Shown: positions 42,066-50,633 of the stretch, piece by piece | Layout: every line of letters begins with the position of its first letter | How positions within the stretch are numbered: the first letter of the stretch is position 1 | Assembly: GCA_021324435.1 (NCBI GenBank) | Contig: JAJPIZ010000008.1 | Span: forward strand, 62,001 to 126,000 | Direction of reading: 5' to 3' | DNA length: 64,000 nt | From: Anaerolineae bacterium | GTDB taxonomy: Bacteria; Chloroflexota; Anaerolineae; Anaerolineales; Villigracilaceae | Notes under the pieces: model-generated | Databases searched by the model: none | What the model was told of the DNA's origin: nothing | Seen by the model: only the letters and a program-made list of their open reading frames with translations | Program-made: the position numbers and the translations under genes

Positions 42066-43559
42066 TTATGGATTTGGATCTGATTGGATTTGGCTGTAAC
42101 GATCTGAACATTGACAGGCCTTGACCATCAGACCTGAGCGTGTCAATGTTCCCTGATAGGCGGTGGAACCGTTGTGTGTCAACCAGCCTTCGAGATTGAA
42201 GCCCAGCGGCCCATCGGCCAGAATCCATTCGCCGTTATATTTGCGGGCGATATGGACGTGTGTGCCTGTGGCCTCGCCGCCGATGCAGGATGGGTAGCCA
42301 ATCAAATCTCCGGCGTGCAATTGTTTGCCAAGCGGCGCGCGGTTATCCGGCGCGAGATGCAGATAAAAGACCACCCAGCCCGTGCGTTCGTTGCCGTCTC
42401 CGTCAAGATCAAGGGCAACGCCGTCTTCATTGGAACGGATCACCAGTCCATCTGCAACGGCAACCCCATAATTTTGCGGGTCCACCGCGAAACAGCCGTG
42501 AAATTCAGAAGGCGGCGCGAAGTCAACTGCGGAGAGCGGCGCGCCGACTCCCCAGCCGGTGTGCGGACCGCCTGTGTAAGTCCATGTTTGCCCGGCGGGG
42601 AATGGGAACAGCATGGGGGGTTGTCGCAAATTGCCAGGTATGAGCACAGTGGTATCTGCCCACGGATCGCCGAATAATTCTTTGTAGGTTTTATAAAACC
42701 CATCAGGCCCAACGGATGTATCGTATTCCGTGCCCGTCTCAAAGCGCGAGAAAAAATATTGGATGCCGACCGAGCCTGCGTTCTGCCACGGATCGGGGCG
42801 GATGATGGTTCCGTTCGGCTGGTAAAACTCGGTCAGTGTTCCGCCGCGCCAGCCATAATAGCCGTTGTTCAATGTGTTAGCTGCCAGCACAAGTTGCAAA
42901 TAAACTGTGCTGTAGTACGTTTGCTTGTATCCCAAGACAAAGGAAGTGGAAGATTGCTCTGGGTTGGAAAGCGCGCCGCTTTGATATTCGAGCAGAGCCA
43001 GCAATAAACGCGGGCTGACGCTGTAATTGGTGGCAACATAATCTACAAGTTCGCCGCCGCTCTTTCTTCCGCCTGTGCTGGTGTAGGCGGAATAATTCTT
43101 GAGCCAACCCGGATGCGATTCCACAAACGCTGACGTGTTGAATCCGATCAGCGACGGCCCGTTGACGAAGGCCGAATCGGGAATGATCTTATATGGGTTG
43201 GCCCACAACGATTTGAAGTAAATCGGAATCTTCATGGGCAATCCCGGCGGCATGGTGGTGGCATCCGCGGGAATGATCGGGTTGGCGTTCCTGATTTCCG
43301 AGGCGGTTGTATTGAAGCGCGCCGCCAGCGCCGGCAGCGTGTCGCCGGTCTGCGCGGTGTAATCCACGAGCTCGCCGGGTTTGTATGGCGGACGCGTTGG
43401 CAGTGGAGTCGCTGTCATGGAAACGGAATCCGCCGCGGGTCCCGCAGGAGGCGTGTGGAGTTGGAGTTCCGGCTGAGGTTGAGATGTTGAAGGCGTCGAG
43501 CAGGAGGAGAGCGTGATCCCGATCAACGCGATGATGGTGAAGAAACGTTTAATTGTCAT
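42066..43559 (-). CDS. LysM/M23 peptidase-like lipoprotein (copy 3 of tandem trio)
   Basis: This is a 497-residue protein. Signal sequence with lipobox ITLSSC (Cys20). A Thr/Pro-rich spacer follows, then a LysM domain (about residues 53-105; YTAQTGDTLPALAARFNTT) and a large middle domain shared with its two neighbours (about 120-335; PRLLLALLEYQSGALSNPEQ and GWRGGTLTEFYQ). The C-terminus is an M23-like peptidase domain: TYTGGPHTGWGVGAPLSAVDFAPP and GTHVHIARKYNGEW, with the H..D and HxH metal ligands. It probably acts on peptidoglycan outside the membrane. Its start overlaps the preceding copy by 11 bases. Confidence 0.88.
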   Translation of the reverse strand: MTIKRFFTIIALIGITLSSCSTPSTSQPQPELQLHTPPAGPAADSVSMTATPLPTRPPYKPGELVDYTAQTGDTLPALAARFNTTASEIRNANPIIPADATTMPPGLPMKIPIYFKSLWANPYKIIPDSAFVNGPSLIGFNTSAFVESHPGWLKNYSAYTSTGGRKSGGELVDYVATNYSVSPRLLLALLEYQSGALSNPEQSSTSFVLGYKQTYYSTVYLQLVLAANTLNNGYYGWRGGTLTEFYQPNGTIIRPDPWQNAGSVGIQYFFSRFETGTEYDTSVGPDGFYKTYKELFGDPWADTTVLIPGNLRQPPMLFPFPAGQTWTYTGGPHTGWGVGAPLSAVDFAPPSEFHGCFAVDPQNYGVAVADGLVIRSNEDGVALDLDGDGNERTGWVVFYLHLAPDNRAPLGKQLHAGDLIGYPSCIGGEATGTHVHIARKYNGEWILADGPLGFNLEGWLTHNGSTAYQGTLTRSGLMVKACQCSDRYSQIQSDPNP

Positions 43560-45150
43560 TCGTATCGCGGATGATTGTAGATTTTGCCTGCCCAACCGGA
43601 TCGGCGATCACCTTTTTATCGTCGCGGGTCAATGTGCCTTGATAGGGCAGCAAGCCCTCGTGCACGATCCATCCGCTCAAGACAAATGGAATTGGGCCGT
43701 CCGCGGCGACCCACTCGCCGTTGAACTTGCGCGCGAAATGCAAATGTGTTCCCGTGGCGATACCGCCTTCACACGATGCGTGGCCGATCTTGTCGTTCTT
43801 CTCGACCCATGTTCCAACCGGAACGCGGTCAATGGCGGCAATATGCAGATACAGCAAATTCCATCCGGTTTGTTCGTAGCCATCGCCGTCGAGGTCTTCA
43901 ACGACGATGCCGTTCTCGGAGCGAACGATCAAGCCCGGTGCTGAAGCAGTGACCCATGTGGGCGTTGGATCGCAACCGCCATGATCGGTGGCCGGGGCGA
44001 AGTCTATCGCGGCCAGCGCGCCATCGTGTTCCCATGCGCCGTGCGGTCCGCCCGTGTAACTCCATTGGACTTTTGGCTGGAACGGTAATGCCAGTTGAGG
44101 CTGAGTCAATCCCGGCGGGAAGATGGGGTTGACGAGATCGCCGCGCGCCCACGGATCGCCAAACATCTGTGTGTAGAACGCGGGAAAGCCGTTGTTCGGA
44201 TCCATGATTTGCGCCCATTGCGATTGACTGTGTGTTTGCGAGAAGAGATATTGGATCGCGACCGTGCCGGCGTTCAAACGCGGGTCAAGACGAAGTTTGG
44301 TTCCGTCGCGGAATCTCAATTCGGTGATTGTCCCGGCGCGCCAGCCATAATATCCAATGGACAGTTGATTGACAGCCCACACCATTTGCCCGAACAGGCC
44401 TTTGTAAAGAAGATTCTGATAGCCCATTGGGTAATCGGCATGCAAAGGATCAATCGGCTCGCCGCGTACCCAGCGGCTTTCATAATCCAGAAGCGCGAGC
44501 AAAAGCCGCGGGTTGATCGAGTTTTCAAACGCCACGCGCTGGACGGCTTCCGGGCCCGTCGTCCAGCCGGTGGAGCCAAGATACTCACGATAGGTGGCGA
44601 GGTTGCCGTTTGCGTTTTTGATGTACGACGCAATGTTGAAGTCTGTGGCGGTGGCGGAAAAAACCAACTCGCTATCGGGGATGATTTGAATGTTCGGCGT
44701 GGTTTTATCGGTGATGCGATCTGGGATGACCAGCAGTGTGCCGGGATTGATCAGTGATGTTTCGGGAAGTGGCGCATCTGCCCGGACCTCGGACGGGTCC
44801 ACGTTAAATCGGGCGGCCAGCGCTGGAAGCCAGTCTCCGCTTTGCGAGTAGTACAACACGGCGGGCACATCGAATGTGGGCGTGAGCGTGGATTCGATTG
44901 CGGTCTGAGACGTTGGGCGCGGAGTCAAGGTCAACGGCGGGCTGAAGGTTGGCGTGGGTGTGAAGGTGCTGGTTGGGAGGGGAGGAGAAGTCGGTGAAAC
45001 GGTGGCCGTTTCAGTGTCCGGAATGATGAACGGAGTCGGGTCGAATGATTCAGAAGTTGGTGTGGCATACGTCCCCCATAAAGAGGGCGCTTGTCCACAC
45101 GAAGTCAGAATCAAAGCCGCGATGAGAAGTATGGGAAAAAGATGTTTCAC
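43549..45150 (-). CDS. LysM/M23 peptidase-like lipoprotein (copy 2 of tandem trio)
   Basis: This is a 533-residue paralogue with the same architecture: lipobox ALILTSC (Cys18), Thr/Pro-rich spacer, LysM (YYSQSGDWLPALAARFNVD), the shared middle region (NPRLLLALLDYESRW, GYYGWRAGTITEL) and the M23-like C-terminus (YTGGPHGAWEHDGALAAIDFAP, GTHLHFARKFNGEW). Compared with copy 3 the spacer is longer. The start is 31 bases after the stop of copy 1, and its own stop overlaps copy 3, so all three are probably co-transcribed. Confidence 0.88.
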   Translation of the reverse strand: MKHLFPILLIAALILTSCGQAPSLWGTYATPTSESFDPTPFIIPDTETATVSPTSPPLPTSTFTPTPTFSPPLTLTPRPTSQTAIESTLTPTFDVPAVLYYSQSGDWLPALAARFNVDPSEVRADAPLPETSLINPGTLLVIPDRITDKTTPNIQIIPDSELVFSATATDFNIASYIKNANGNLATYREYLGSTGWTTGPEAVQRVAFENSINPRLLLALLDYESRWVRGEPIDPLHADYPMGYQNLLYKGLFGQMVWAVNQLSIGYYGWRAGTITELRFRDGTKLRLDPRLNAGTVAIQYLFSQTHSQSQWAQIMDPNNGFPAFYTQMFGDPWARGDLVNPIFPPGLTQPQLALPFQPKVQWSYTGGPHGAWEHDGALAAIDFAPATDHGGCDPTPTWVTASAPGLIVRSENGIVVEDLDGDGYEQTGWNLLYLHIAAIDRVPVGTWVEKNDKIGHASCEGGIATGTHLHFARKFNGEWVAADGPIPFVLSGWIVHEGLLPYQGTLTRDDKKVIADPVGQAKSTIIRDTNDN

Positions 45151-45181
45151 GATTGAGTCCGCCGCGTGAATTATACCTGTG

Positions 45182-46768
45182 CTACCGCGAAATCTTATTA
45201 AGATCGCTGATACCCTCTACGGCCTCGAGTGTGATGGTGCCGCGCCTGAGATAGCCATCGTATTCCTTGCCCGCGCCGCCTGAAATCCAGCCGTTGAGAT
45301 TGAACGGAATGAAACCATCGGCAGGAATCCATTCGCCGTTGTATTTGCGCGCGAGGTGCAAATGAGTTGCGTTGGAAAGGCCGCCCTCGCAGGATGGATG
45401 GCCGATACGATCACCGACAAAAACGTATGTGCCTGCGGCGACGCGATCTTGTTCGGCAACGTGCATGTAAAGAACATCCCAGCCGGTTTGTTCGTATCCA
45501 TCGCCATCGAGGTCTTCGATCACCGCGCCATCTTCAGCGCGGACGATGAATCCATCTGCCACCGCGGTGACCCATTGCTCACTGATCGCGCACCCCGTGC
45601 TGTCGAGCGGAGCGAAGTCAATCGCGGCCCAGCCCGATCCGGAATCCCAGCCGCCGTGCGGGCCGCCGGTGAAAGCCCAGATCGCGCCGGACTCGAACGG
45701 CAAATCCATGCGCGGCTGAGTGAGATTAAATGGAATCAGCGGCTCGATGGCAAGATCGAATGGATTGCCAAACATGAAGTAATACGTTTGAAAAAGACCG
45801 AATGCGTTTACATCGGTGTCCCAGGTTGTACGGTCGTCGAGCACGGAAAAGAAATTCTGCACGCCCGCTGTGCCCGCGTTGATAGTCGGGTCAACCGGCA
45901 CGACACTTCCATCATTGAGCACCCATGCGCCGACCGCGTTGGCGCGCCAGAGATAAAAGCCGCGGTTGAATTCATTGGCGGCCCAGGTCAGTTGACGATA
46001 TAAGCCGATGTGATTGGGTTCGATAAATCCCAGCGGATAATCAATTGTGACCGGGTCGGGGTCGGCGCGCGTGACCCATTTGCTTCGATATTCCAGCAAA
46101 GCCAGTAAAAGGCGCGGGTTAACGGAATAGTTTTGCGCAACTTCCGTGACGATCTGCGCGCCGGTCAAGGTCCTGTCATTTACATCTTGTGTGTAGGTTG
46201 CAAGATAGCCGCTCTGATTTCGGATGAAAGTCTCCACATCGAATTGCGCGCTGGCGGGACCATACACCAATTCTGAATCGGGGATGATCTTGAACGACGA
46301 TCCAATCGGACCGACTTGCGGCGGAGGGATGCTGAGAGTCTGATTCACGGACAGCGCGTTCGCATCGGTGATGTGATTGGCCTCCTGCAACGCTTCCACG
46401 CTGACCCCGTAACGTTGCGCGATGGAACCCAGCGTATCCCCCTCCTGAACAATATATTGATTCGCGTCCTTACGCGGCGTGGGCAGAATGTGGCGGACAT
46501 CCGGCGTGGGTGTGACCAAAGGCGCGTTGGGGTCGCGCGCGATCAAAGTCACGGAAAGAGGCGCTTTGGTCGGCGTGGGTCCCGGCGTGCGGGTGGGGAG
46601 CGGCGCGGGCGTCGCGCTCAAATCAGAGACGAAAGATGTCCCATGAATGGGAACGAATGGATTGTACGTTGGATATTCAGTGGGTGAATTGCCCGATTTG
46701 GACGAACAAGCCGAAACAATGATAGCGAGTAGAGTGGCGCAACCAACGAGTCGTGAATGTCGAAACAT
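45182..46768 (-). CDS. LysM/M23 peptidase-like lipoprotein (copy 1 of tandem trio)
   Basis: This is a 528-residue protein, first of the three copies. ATG 46768 gives the signal MFRHSRLVGCATLLAIIVSAC with Cys21 lipidated; the long upstream extension is rejected. It contains a LysM domain (YIVQEGDTLGSIAQRYGVS), the shared middle region (NPRLLLALLEYRSKW, GFYLWRANAVGAW) and an M23-like end (FTGGPHGGWDSGSGWAAIDFAP, ATHLHLARKYNGEW). The LysM of this copy is closest to consensus and should bind peptidoglycan. The trio presumably arose by tandem duplication. Confidence 0.9.
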   Translation of the reverse strand: MFRHSRLVGCATLLAIIVSACSSKSGNSPTEYPTYNPFVPIHGTSFVSDLSATPAPLPTRTPGPTPTKAPLSVTLIARDPNAPLVTPTPDVRHILPTPRKDANQYIVQEGDTLGSIAQRYGVSVEALQEANHITDANALSVNQTLSIPPPQVGPIGSSFKIIPDSELVYGPASAQFDVETFIRNQSGYLATYTQDVNDRTLTGAQIVTEVAQNYSVNPRLLLALLEYRSKWVTRADPDPVTIDYPLGFIEPNHIGLYRQLTWAANEFNRGFYLWRANAVGAWVLNDGSVVPVDPTINAGTAGVQNFFSVLDDRTTWDTDVNAFGLFQTYYFMFGNPFDLAIEPLIPFNLTQPRMDLPFESGAIWAFTGGPHGGWDSGSGWAAIDFAPLDSTGCAISEQWVTAVADGFIVRAEDGAVIEDLDGDGYEQTGWDVLYMHVAEQDRVAAGTYVFVGDRIGHPSCEGGLSNATHLHLARKYNGEWIPADGFIPFNLNGWISGGAGKEYDGYLRRGTITLEAVEGISDLNKISR

Positions 46769-46825
46769 GCTCGTGATTTTACCAAATTCACTCGGCCTGG
46801 TTTTTTCTCGAGCGGCCACACAGGT

Positions 46826-46872
46826 ACAGAGTCGCAGAGAGCCGGAATAGAAAATCTTCTTTGCGACTCTGT
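46826..46872 (-). terminator. Hairpin after the leftward CBS gene
   Basis: ACAGAGTCGCA (46826-46836) pairs with TGCGACTCTGT (46862-46872) around a 25-base loop. On the minus strand this lies 27 bases after the CBS stop. There is no clear T-run. It separates the CBS unit from the M23 trio. Confidence 0.5.
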
Positions 46873-46899
46873 GGCAGGATGCAATATGTAAACGAAAAT

Positions 46900-47346
46900 C
46901 TAACTTCTGAAGTTCGAACCGAGGATGTAATTTTCCAGGCCTTTGATCTCGCTTTCGCGGTCCTGAATGGCGGCGGCCATCACGTCGCGCATCGAAACCA
47001 TTCCGATGAGTTGATTCTTTTCGACCACCGGCAAGTGCCGAATGTGATGATTCCGCATGAGCGCCATGCACTGTTCCATGGACGTATCCATTGTTACTGT
47101 GTACATCGCACCGGTCATCAGGTCCTTGACTTGCGTATCTTTGGCGCTGCGCCCCAGCAGTTCGCCTTTGCGCGCGTAATCGCGTTCGGTGAAGATGCCG
47201 ACGATGCGGCCTCCATCTGTCACCATCACCGAGCCGATTTGGGCGTCGGCCATGACCTTCAGGGCGTGGAGCACATTGTCTGTGGCCTCCACAGAATAAT
47301 TGTGTTCGTCGCTTTTATTCTCAATCAATTGCTTCACGGTTGTCAT
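46900..47346 (-). CDS. Two-CBS-domain protein
   Basis: This is a 148-residue cytosolic protein made of a CBS pair: about residues 15-65 (HNYSVEATDNVLHALKVM, GIFTERDYARKG) and 80-138 (LMTGAMYTVTMDTSMEQCM, GMVSMRDVMAAA). It is similar in layout to the CBS protein at 26542-26976. The ATG at 47346 follows AAGGAGGCCGTATC. It overlaps a 58-residue ORF upstream by 26 bases. Such proteins often sense adenine nucleotides. No partner is evident. Confidence 0.88.
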   Translation of the reverse strand: MTTVKQLIENKSDEHNYSVEATDNVLHALKVMADAQIGSVMVTDGGRIVGIFTERDYARKGELLGRSAKDTQVKDLMTGAMYTVTMDTSMEQCMALMRNHHIRHLPVVEKNQLIGMVSMRDVMAAAIQDRESEIKGLENYILGSNFRS

Positions 47347-47497
47347 GATACGGCCTCCTTTTGGATTCCAGTATAGCGATTACCGATTGCGTTACCTTCA
47401 GAGTTTCACGCAGTGCCTCAGGGTCATTGTCATGCCCTTCGGCAATTTTCGAAGCGTTTTGAGAAATCGGTTTGTACACAATCGTCTTGTTCGCCAT
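47321..47497 (-). CDS. Small 58-residue protein overlapping the CBS gene
   Basis: ATG 47497 follows AGAGGAACC, a good ribosome binding site. The product starts MANKTIVYKPISQNASKIAE and ends RPYHDNREAID, with a helical, charged middle (DNDPEALRETLKVTQSVIAIL). The stop (47321) lies inside the CBS gene, so the two are probably coupled in translation. It is not recognisable as a known family. Confidence 0.6.
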   Translation of the reverse strand: MANKTIVYKPISQNASKIAEGHDNDPEALRETLKVTQSVIAILESKRRPYHDNREAID

Positions 47498-47605
47498 GGT
47501 TCCTCTTTTGAGAGCGACGTGTGTACCGCTAAAGTTGATTTGATTATCTCTGAATCTTTCGCCCCGCTGAAGTTATGAATGACCTGCTTTTAGATGAAAT
47601 TCATC

Positions 47606-48379
47606 CTATTTGTGCACCCGTTGCGCGTTGGAGTAAACGTTGAACCTGTGCGTCCGCGCGTAACCGATCAGCGTGATGCCGTAGCGTTCGGCCATCTCAA
47701 TGGAAAGCGAGGAGGGCGATGTGCGCGAGATCAGGATTGGCGCTTCGAGCCGCGCGGCTTTTTGCAACATCTCGGAACTGATGCGGCCTGTGGTGATAAG
47801 AATTCGCGTGTCCGGCCAGACGTTTTGCATCAGGCACAGCCCCGCGATTTTATCGAGTGTGTTGTGGCGGCCAATATCCTCCGCGGAGAGCAAAACTTTT
47901 TCGCCATCACTCAACGCAGACGTGTGGACTCCGCCCGTCTCGCGATACAACTCTTGAGACTCGAACAACATCTCGATTAGATGCCCAATCGCCTCAGGCT
48001 GGACCTTGGGCCGGCTTCCGTCAAAAGAGACATCCGGCCGCGCCAATGCGTCCACCGCGGTGACGCCGCCCGTGCACCCCGATGTCCGCCGCCACGATTT
48101 GGGTTGTTCCACGGCGTGAGCGAGCCACACATCCACGTTGTCGCCGTGTTCGCAGACACGCACATCTTCGACCTCATTCATTCGATGGATGATGCCCTCA
48201 TTGTATAAAAACCCCACCGCCATTGCCTCGAGATTCACTGGCGTGCACATGAATGTGATCCACGCTTCGCCATTGACGGTCAGCGAGACGGGAGTCTCGA
48301 CGATGGTCTCCGCGTCGTGCGATTCCCATTTTTGAAATTCATAGCGTTCATAGTGGATTGCTTTTTGAGGAGTAATCAT
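47606..48379 (-). CDS. fdhD: Formate dehydrogenase accessory sulfurtransferase FdhD
   Basis: This is a 257-residue protein needed for active formate dehydrogenase: it passes sulfur from IscS to the molybdenum cofactor. The segment RRTSGCTGGVTAVDALARPD contains the functional Cys loop, and HTSALSDGEKVLLSAEDIGRHNTLDKIAG and ITTGRISSEMLQKAARLEAPILISRTSPSS match family signatures. It is distant from fdhF (about 16 kb) but presumably serves it. The start has no strong ribosome binding site. A YHS-domain gene ends 18 bases upstream. Confidence 0.95.
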   Translation of the reverse strand: MITPQKAIHYERYEFQKWESHDAETIVETPVSLTVNGEAWITFMCTPVNLEAMAVGFLYNEGIIHRMNEVEDVRVCEHGDNVDVWLAHAVEQPKSWRRTSGCTGGVTAVDALARPDVSFDGSRPKVQPEAIGHLIEMLFESQELYRETGGVHTSALSDGEKVLLSAEDIGRHNTLDKIAGLCLMQNVWPDTRILITTGRISSEMLQKAARLEAPILISRTSPSSLSIEMAERYGITLIGYARTHRFNVYSNAQRVHK

Positions 48380-48397
48380 ACGTACCTACCGCTAAAC

Positions 48398-48619
48398 TCA
48401 TTTGGAATGCAGAATTGGCCTGCGCGCAGACTTGCGATGCGCCGCGTAAAATCTTTTCGGGTCGGACTGAAACGCGCCGAGGCAGGACTCGGTACAAAAA
48501 TAAATCGTCCGGCCGCGATATTCAGTGCGTGGAAAATACTGTGGGTCGGTGTTGTGGAACATGCGCCCGCAGAGGGTCACGAAGCGCGGCGACCGGGTTC
48601 GCGTCAATTTGCCTGTCAT
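48398..48619 (-). CDS. YHS-domain protein
   Basis: This is a 73-residue protein with the YHS metal-binding motif: FVTLCGRMFHNTDPQYFPRTEYRGRTIYFCTESCLGAFQSDPKRF, broken here into short pieces for reading: CGRMF near residue 18, YFPRTEYRGRTIYFC near 29-43, CLGAFQSDPKRFY near 47-59. The Cys pair FCTESC suits metal binding, as in copper- or heavy-metal-related proteins. It starts 5 bases after the GH13 gene stop. Start ATG 48619. Confidence 0.8.
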   Translation of the reverse strand: MTGKLTRTRSPRFVTLCGRMFHNTDPQYFPRTEYRGRTIYFCTESCLGAFQSDPKRFYAAHRKSARRPILHSK

Positions 48620-48623
48620 ACCT

Positions 48624-50342
48624 TTATTGTACTTCTGCAATGAAGACTTCATAAGCGCCGATGACAACCGCCTTTGGATTTGCATCTTTGGCGGGGCGAT
48701 CTGCGCTCGAAAACAAAAGTCGGAGCGATTTGCCTTTCAGTTCTTTGCCGCGCGAGAAATCAAGGTCCAAATGATCGGGCGAATAGTTCAGCACAACCAA
48801 AATGGTTTGCAAATCATTTTTACGGAGAAAGGCAAAATAATCCCTGGCGGTATTGTGAAGTGGAAGATACTCCCCGTCAATTAAAGCGGGTGTGTTCTTT
48901 CGCAAATGGAGGAGGTGCTTGTAGTAGCGCAGGAGCGAAGTCGGATTCTTCTCCTGATCTTTGACGTTGATCCCTTCCGCGTAATTCGGGTTAACCGGCA
49001 ACCATGTTTCCACGTCCGCAGGCGAGAAGCCGCCGTTGGGCTGATTGCTCCATTGCATGGGTGTGCGGTTTTTGTCACGGGTCATTTCCCCGGCGCGGAG
49101 AGCGGCCTCGGCTGGGTCCACGTTCAGTTCATGGACAAGCCGGTCGTAATACCAGGTTGCCATTGTATCGCGCAGTCTGGCTGGATCAGTGATGATCAAA
49201 TCGGTCATGCCGATCTCTTCACCGTTGTAGAGAAACGGTGTGCCGCGCAGAGTCAGCATCAGCGCCAGGTTAACCCGCGCCAGTTCAGCATCATGGACTT
49301 TGTTTCCAAAGCGAGTGTGGACGCGCGAACAGTCATGGTTGCCGAGGGTGTTGCACGGCCAGCCTTTGATGGGCAAAGCATCCAGCCGAGTCAAACGCTC
49401 CTTTTGGTTGCGCCGGATATGGTCGGGTGTGAGGCGCTCGGTCCGCATCAATGGAAAGTTGAAGACCATTTGCAGTTCGTCATTGCCGTTCCCAAGATAA
49501 TCTATATTGTCGTCCTCGCCGACCAGCATCCGGTCGCCATCATATTCTTTGAGAATGGCGCGCAATTCTTTCATCAGATCATGCAGACCCGGGCCGCCCC
49601 ATTGATTCTTGAACATGTCATGCCAGTATTTTTCGATTTTCTTTTTCTCGGCAGGCGTTTGAGCAAGATCGGCCGCGCGCCGAAGTTCCGCCAGATTCAT
49701 CGGGACGTTATGCGGCGTGAGATTGGGATCTTCATAGATCGTGCCGATGGCGTCGAGGCGAAAACCATCCGCGCCGAGGTCGAGCCAGAAGCGCGCCGCG
49801 TCCCACATGGCCTGTTTGACTTGAGGGTTGCGCCAGTTTAGATCGGGTTGTTGCTTCATGAAGTAGTGATAATAATATTGGCCGCGTTCAGGCGCGTAGG
49901 TCCATGCGTCGCCGTCGAAGCAGGACTGCCAGTTGTTGGGGGCAGAGTCTTTCCACACATACCAATCGGCTTTGGGATTATCGCGGCTGGATCTTGATTC
50001 GAGGAACCACGGATGCTGATCGGAGGTGTGATTCAGCACGAGGTCCAGAATGACGCGGATGCCGCGCCGATGCGATTCGCTGAGGAAAGTTTTGAAATCG
50101 TCCAGCGTTCCGTATTCGGGCGCGACGTTTTGATAATCGGAGATATCGTAGCCCCAATCCCGGTTTGGGGAGGGGAAGTGCGGCGAAAGCCAGAGCGCAT
50201 CAATGCCCAGGTCTTTCAGGTAATCAAGTTTTTCGAGGATGCCTTTGACATCGCCGACGCCGTCGCCATTGCCATCGGCAAACGAGCGCGGGTAGATTTG
50301 ATAGAAGACGGCGGTCTGCCACCATTTAAGGGAAGAGGTCAT
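48624..50342 (-). CDS. GH13 alpha-glucosidase (oligo-1,6-glucosidase type)
   Basis: This is a 572-residue glycoside hydrolase of family 13. Conserved regions: GIRVILDLVLNHTSDQHPWF (region I), DGFRLDAIG with the nucleophile Asp (region II), RMLVGEDD with the acid/base Glu (region III) and NTLGNHDCSR with the stabilising Asp (region IV). It closely follows the oligo-1,6-glucosidase or trehalose-6-phosphate hydrolase pattern (WWQTAVFYQIYPRSF at the start). There is no signal peptide, so it is cytosolic and probably hydrolyses imported or stored glucose oligomers. Confidence 0.95.
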   Translation of the reverse strand: MTSSLKWWQTAVFYQIYPRSFADGNGDGVGDVKGILEKLDYLKDLGIDALWLSPHFPSPNRDWGYDISDYQNVAPEYGTLDDFKTFLSESHRRGIRVILDLVLNHTSDQHPWFLESRSSRDNPKADWYVWKDSAPNNWQSCFDGDAWTYAPERGQYYYHYFMKQQPDLNWRNPQVKQAMWDAARFWLDLGADGFRLDAIGTIYEDPNLTPHNVPMNLAELRRAADLAQTPAEKKKIEKYWHDMFKNQWGGPGLHDLMKELRAILKEYDGDRMLVGEDDNIDYLGNGNDELQMVFNFPLMRTERLTPDHIRRNQKERLTRLDALPIKGWPCNTLGNHDCSRVHTRFGNKVHDAELARVNLALMLTLRGTPFLYNGEEIGMTDLIITDPARLRDTMATWYYDRLVHELNVDPAEAALRAGEMTRDKNRTPMQWSNQPNGGFSPADVETWLPVNPNYAEGINVKDQEKNPTSLLRYYKHLLHLRKNTPALIDGEYLPLHNTARDYFAFLRKNDLQTILVVLNYSPDHLDLDFSRGKELKGKSLRLLFSSADRPAKDANPKAVVIGAYEVFIAEVQ

Positions 50343-50376
50343 AGTGAATAGTGATCGGTAAATAAGGGTTGATAGA

Positions 50377-50625
50377 TCAAGCAAGTCTGCCAACGATTTT
50401 GACGCAATCGTGTTGAAAGACTTCTTCCTTGTGCGGCGCGTCGGGCAGTTCGGAGGTCAGGTCCTGGCCTGCAAAATGCAATTGCTCGTGCAGGTCGCCG
50501 CGCCATTTCGGGCAATCGGTCACATCGTACACGATGCCTTTGTAGGCAATGAACTTACGCGCGCCGCGCTCGCCGGTGTTGCGGCGCAGTTCGATCAGGC
50601 TGATGAGACGGTCGGGGACGATCAT
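50377..50625 (-). CDS. Cytochrome b5-like heme/steroid-binding domain protein
   Basis: This is an 82-residue protein. The sequence SLIELRRNTGERGARKFIAYKG, IVYDVTDCPKW and LHEQLHFAGQDLTSELPDAPHKEEVF follows the cytochrome b5-like / MAPR pattern (Y-K-G-x-V-Y-D-V). The axial His/Tyr region is partly visible. I start at ATG 50625, 8 bases after the phosphoesterase stop. Function unknown; such single-domain proteins bind heme or sterol-like ligands. Confidence 0.8.
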   Translation of the reverse strand: MIVPDRLISLIELRRNTGERGARKFIAYKGIVYDVTDCPKWRGDLHEQLHFAGQDLTSELPDAPHKEEVFQHDCVKIVGRLA

Positions 50626-50633
50626 ATTGAGAA

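Noticed and set aside
45182-47071. Longer reading frame of the first M23 lipoprotein up to 47071
   Set aside because: The extra 101 residues would overlap the CBS gene on the same strand, and the lipoprotein signal begins at ATG 46768.
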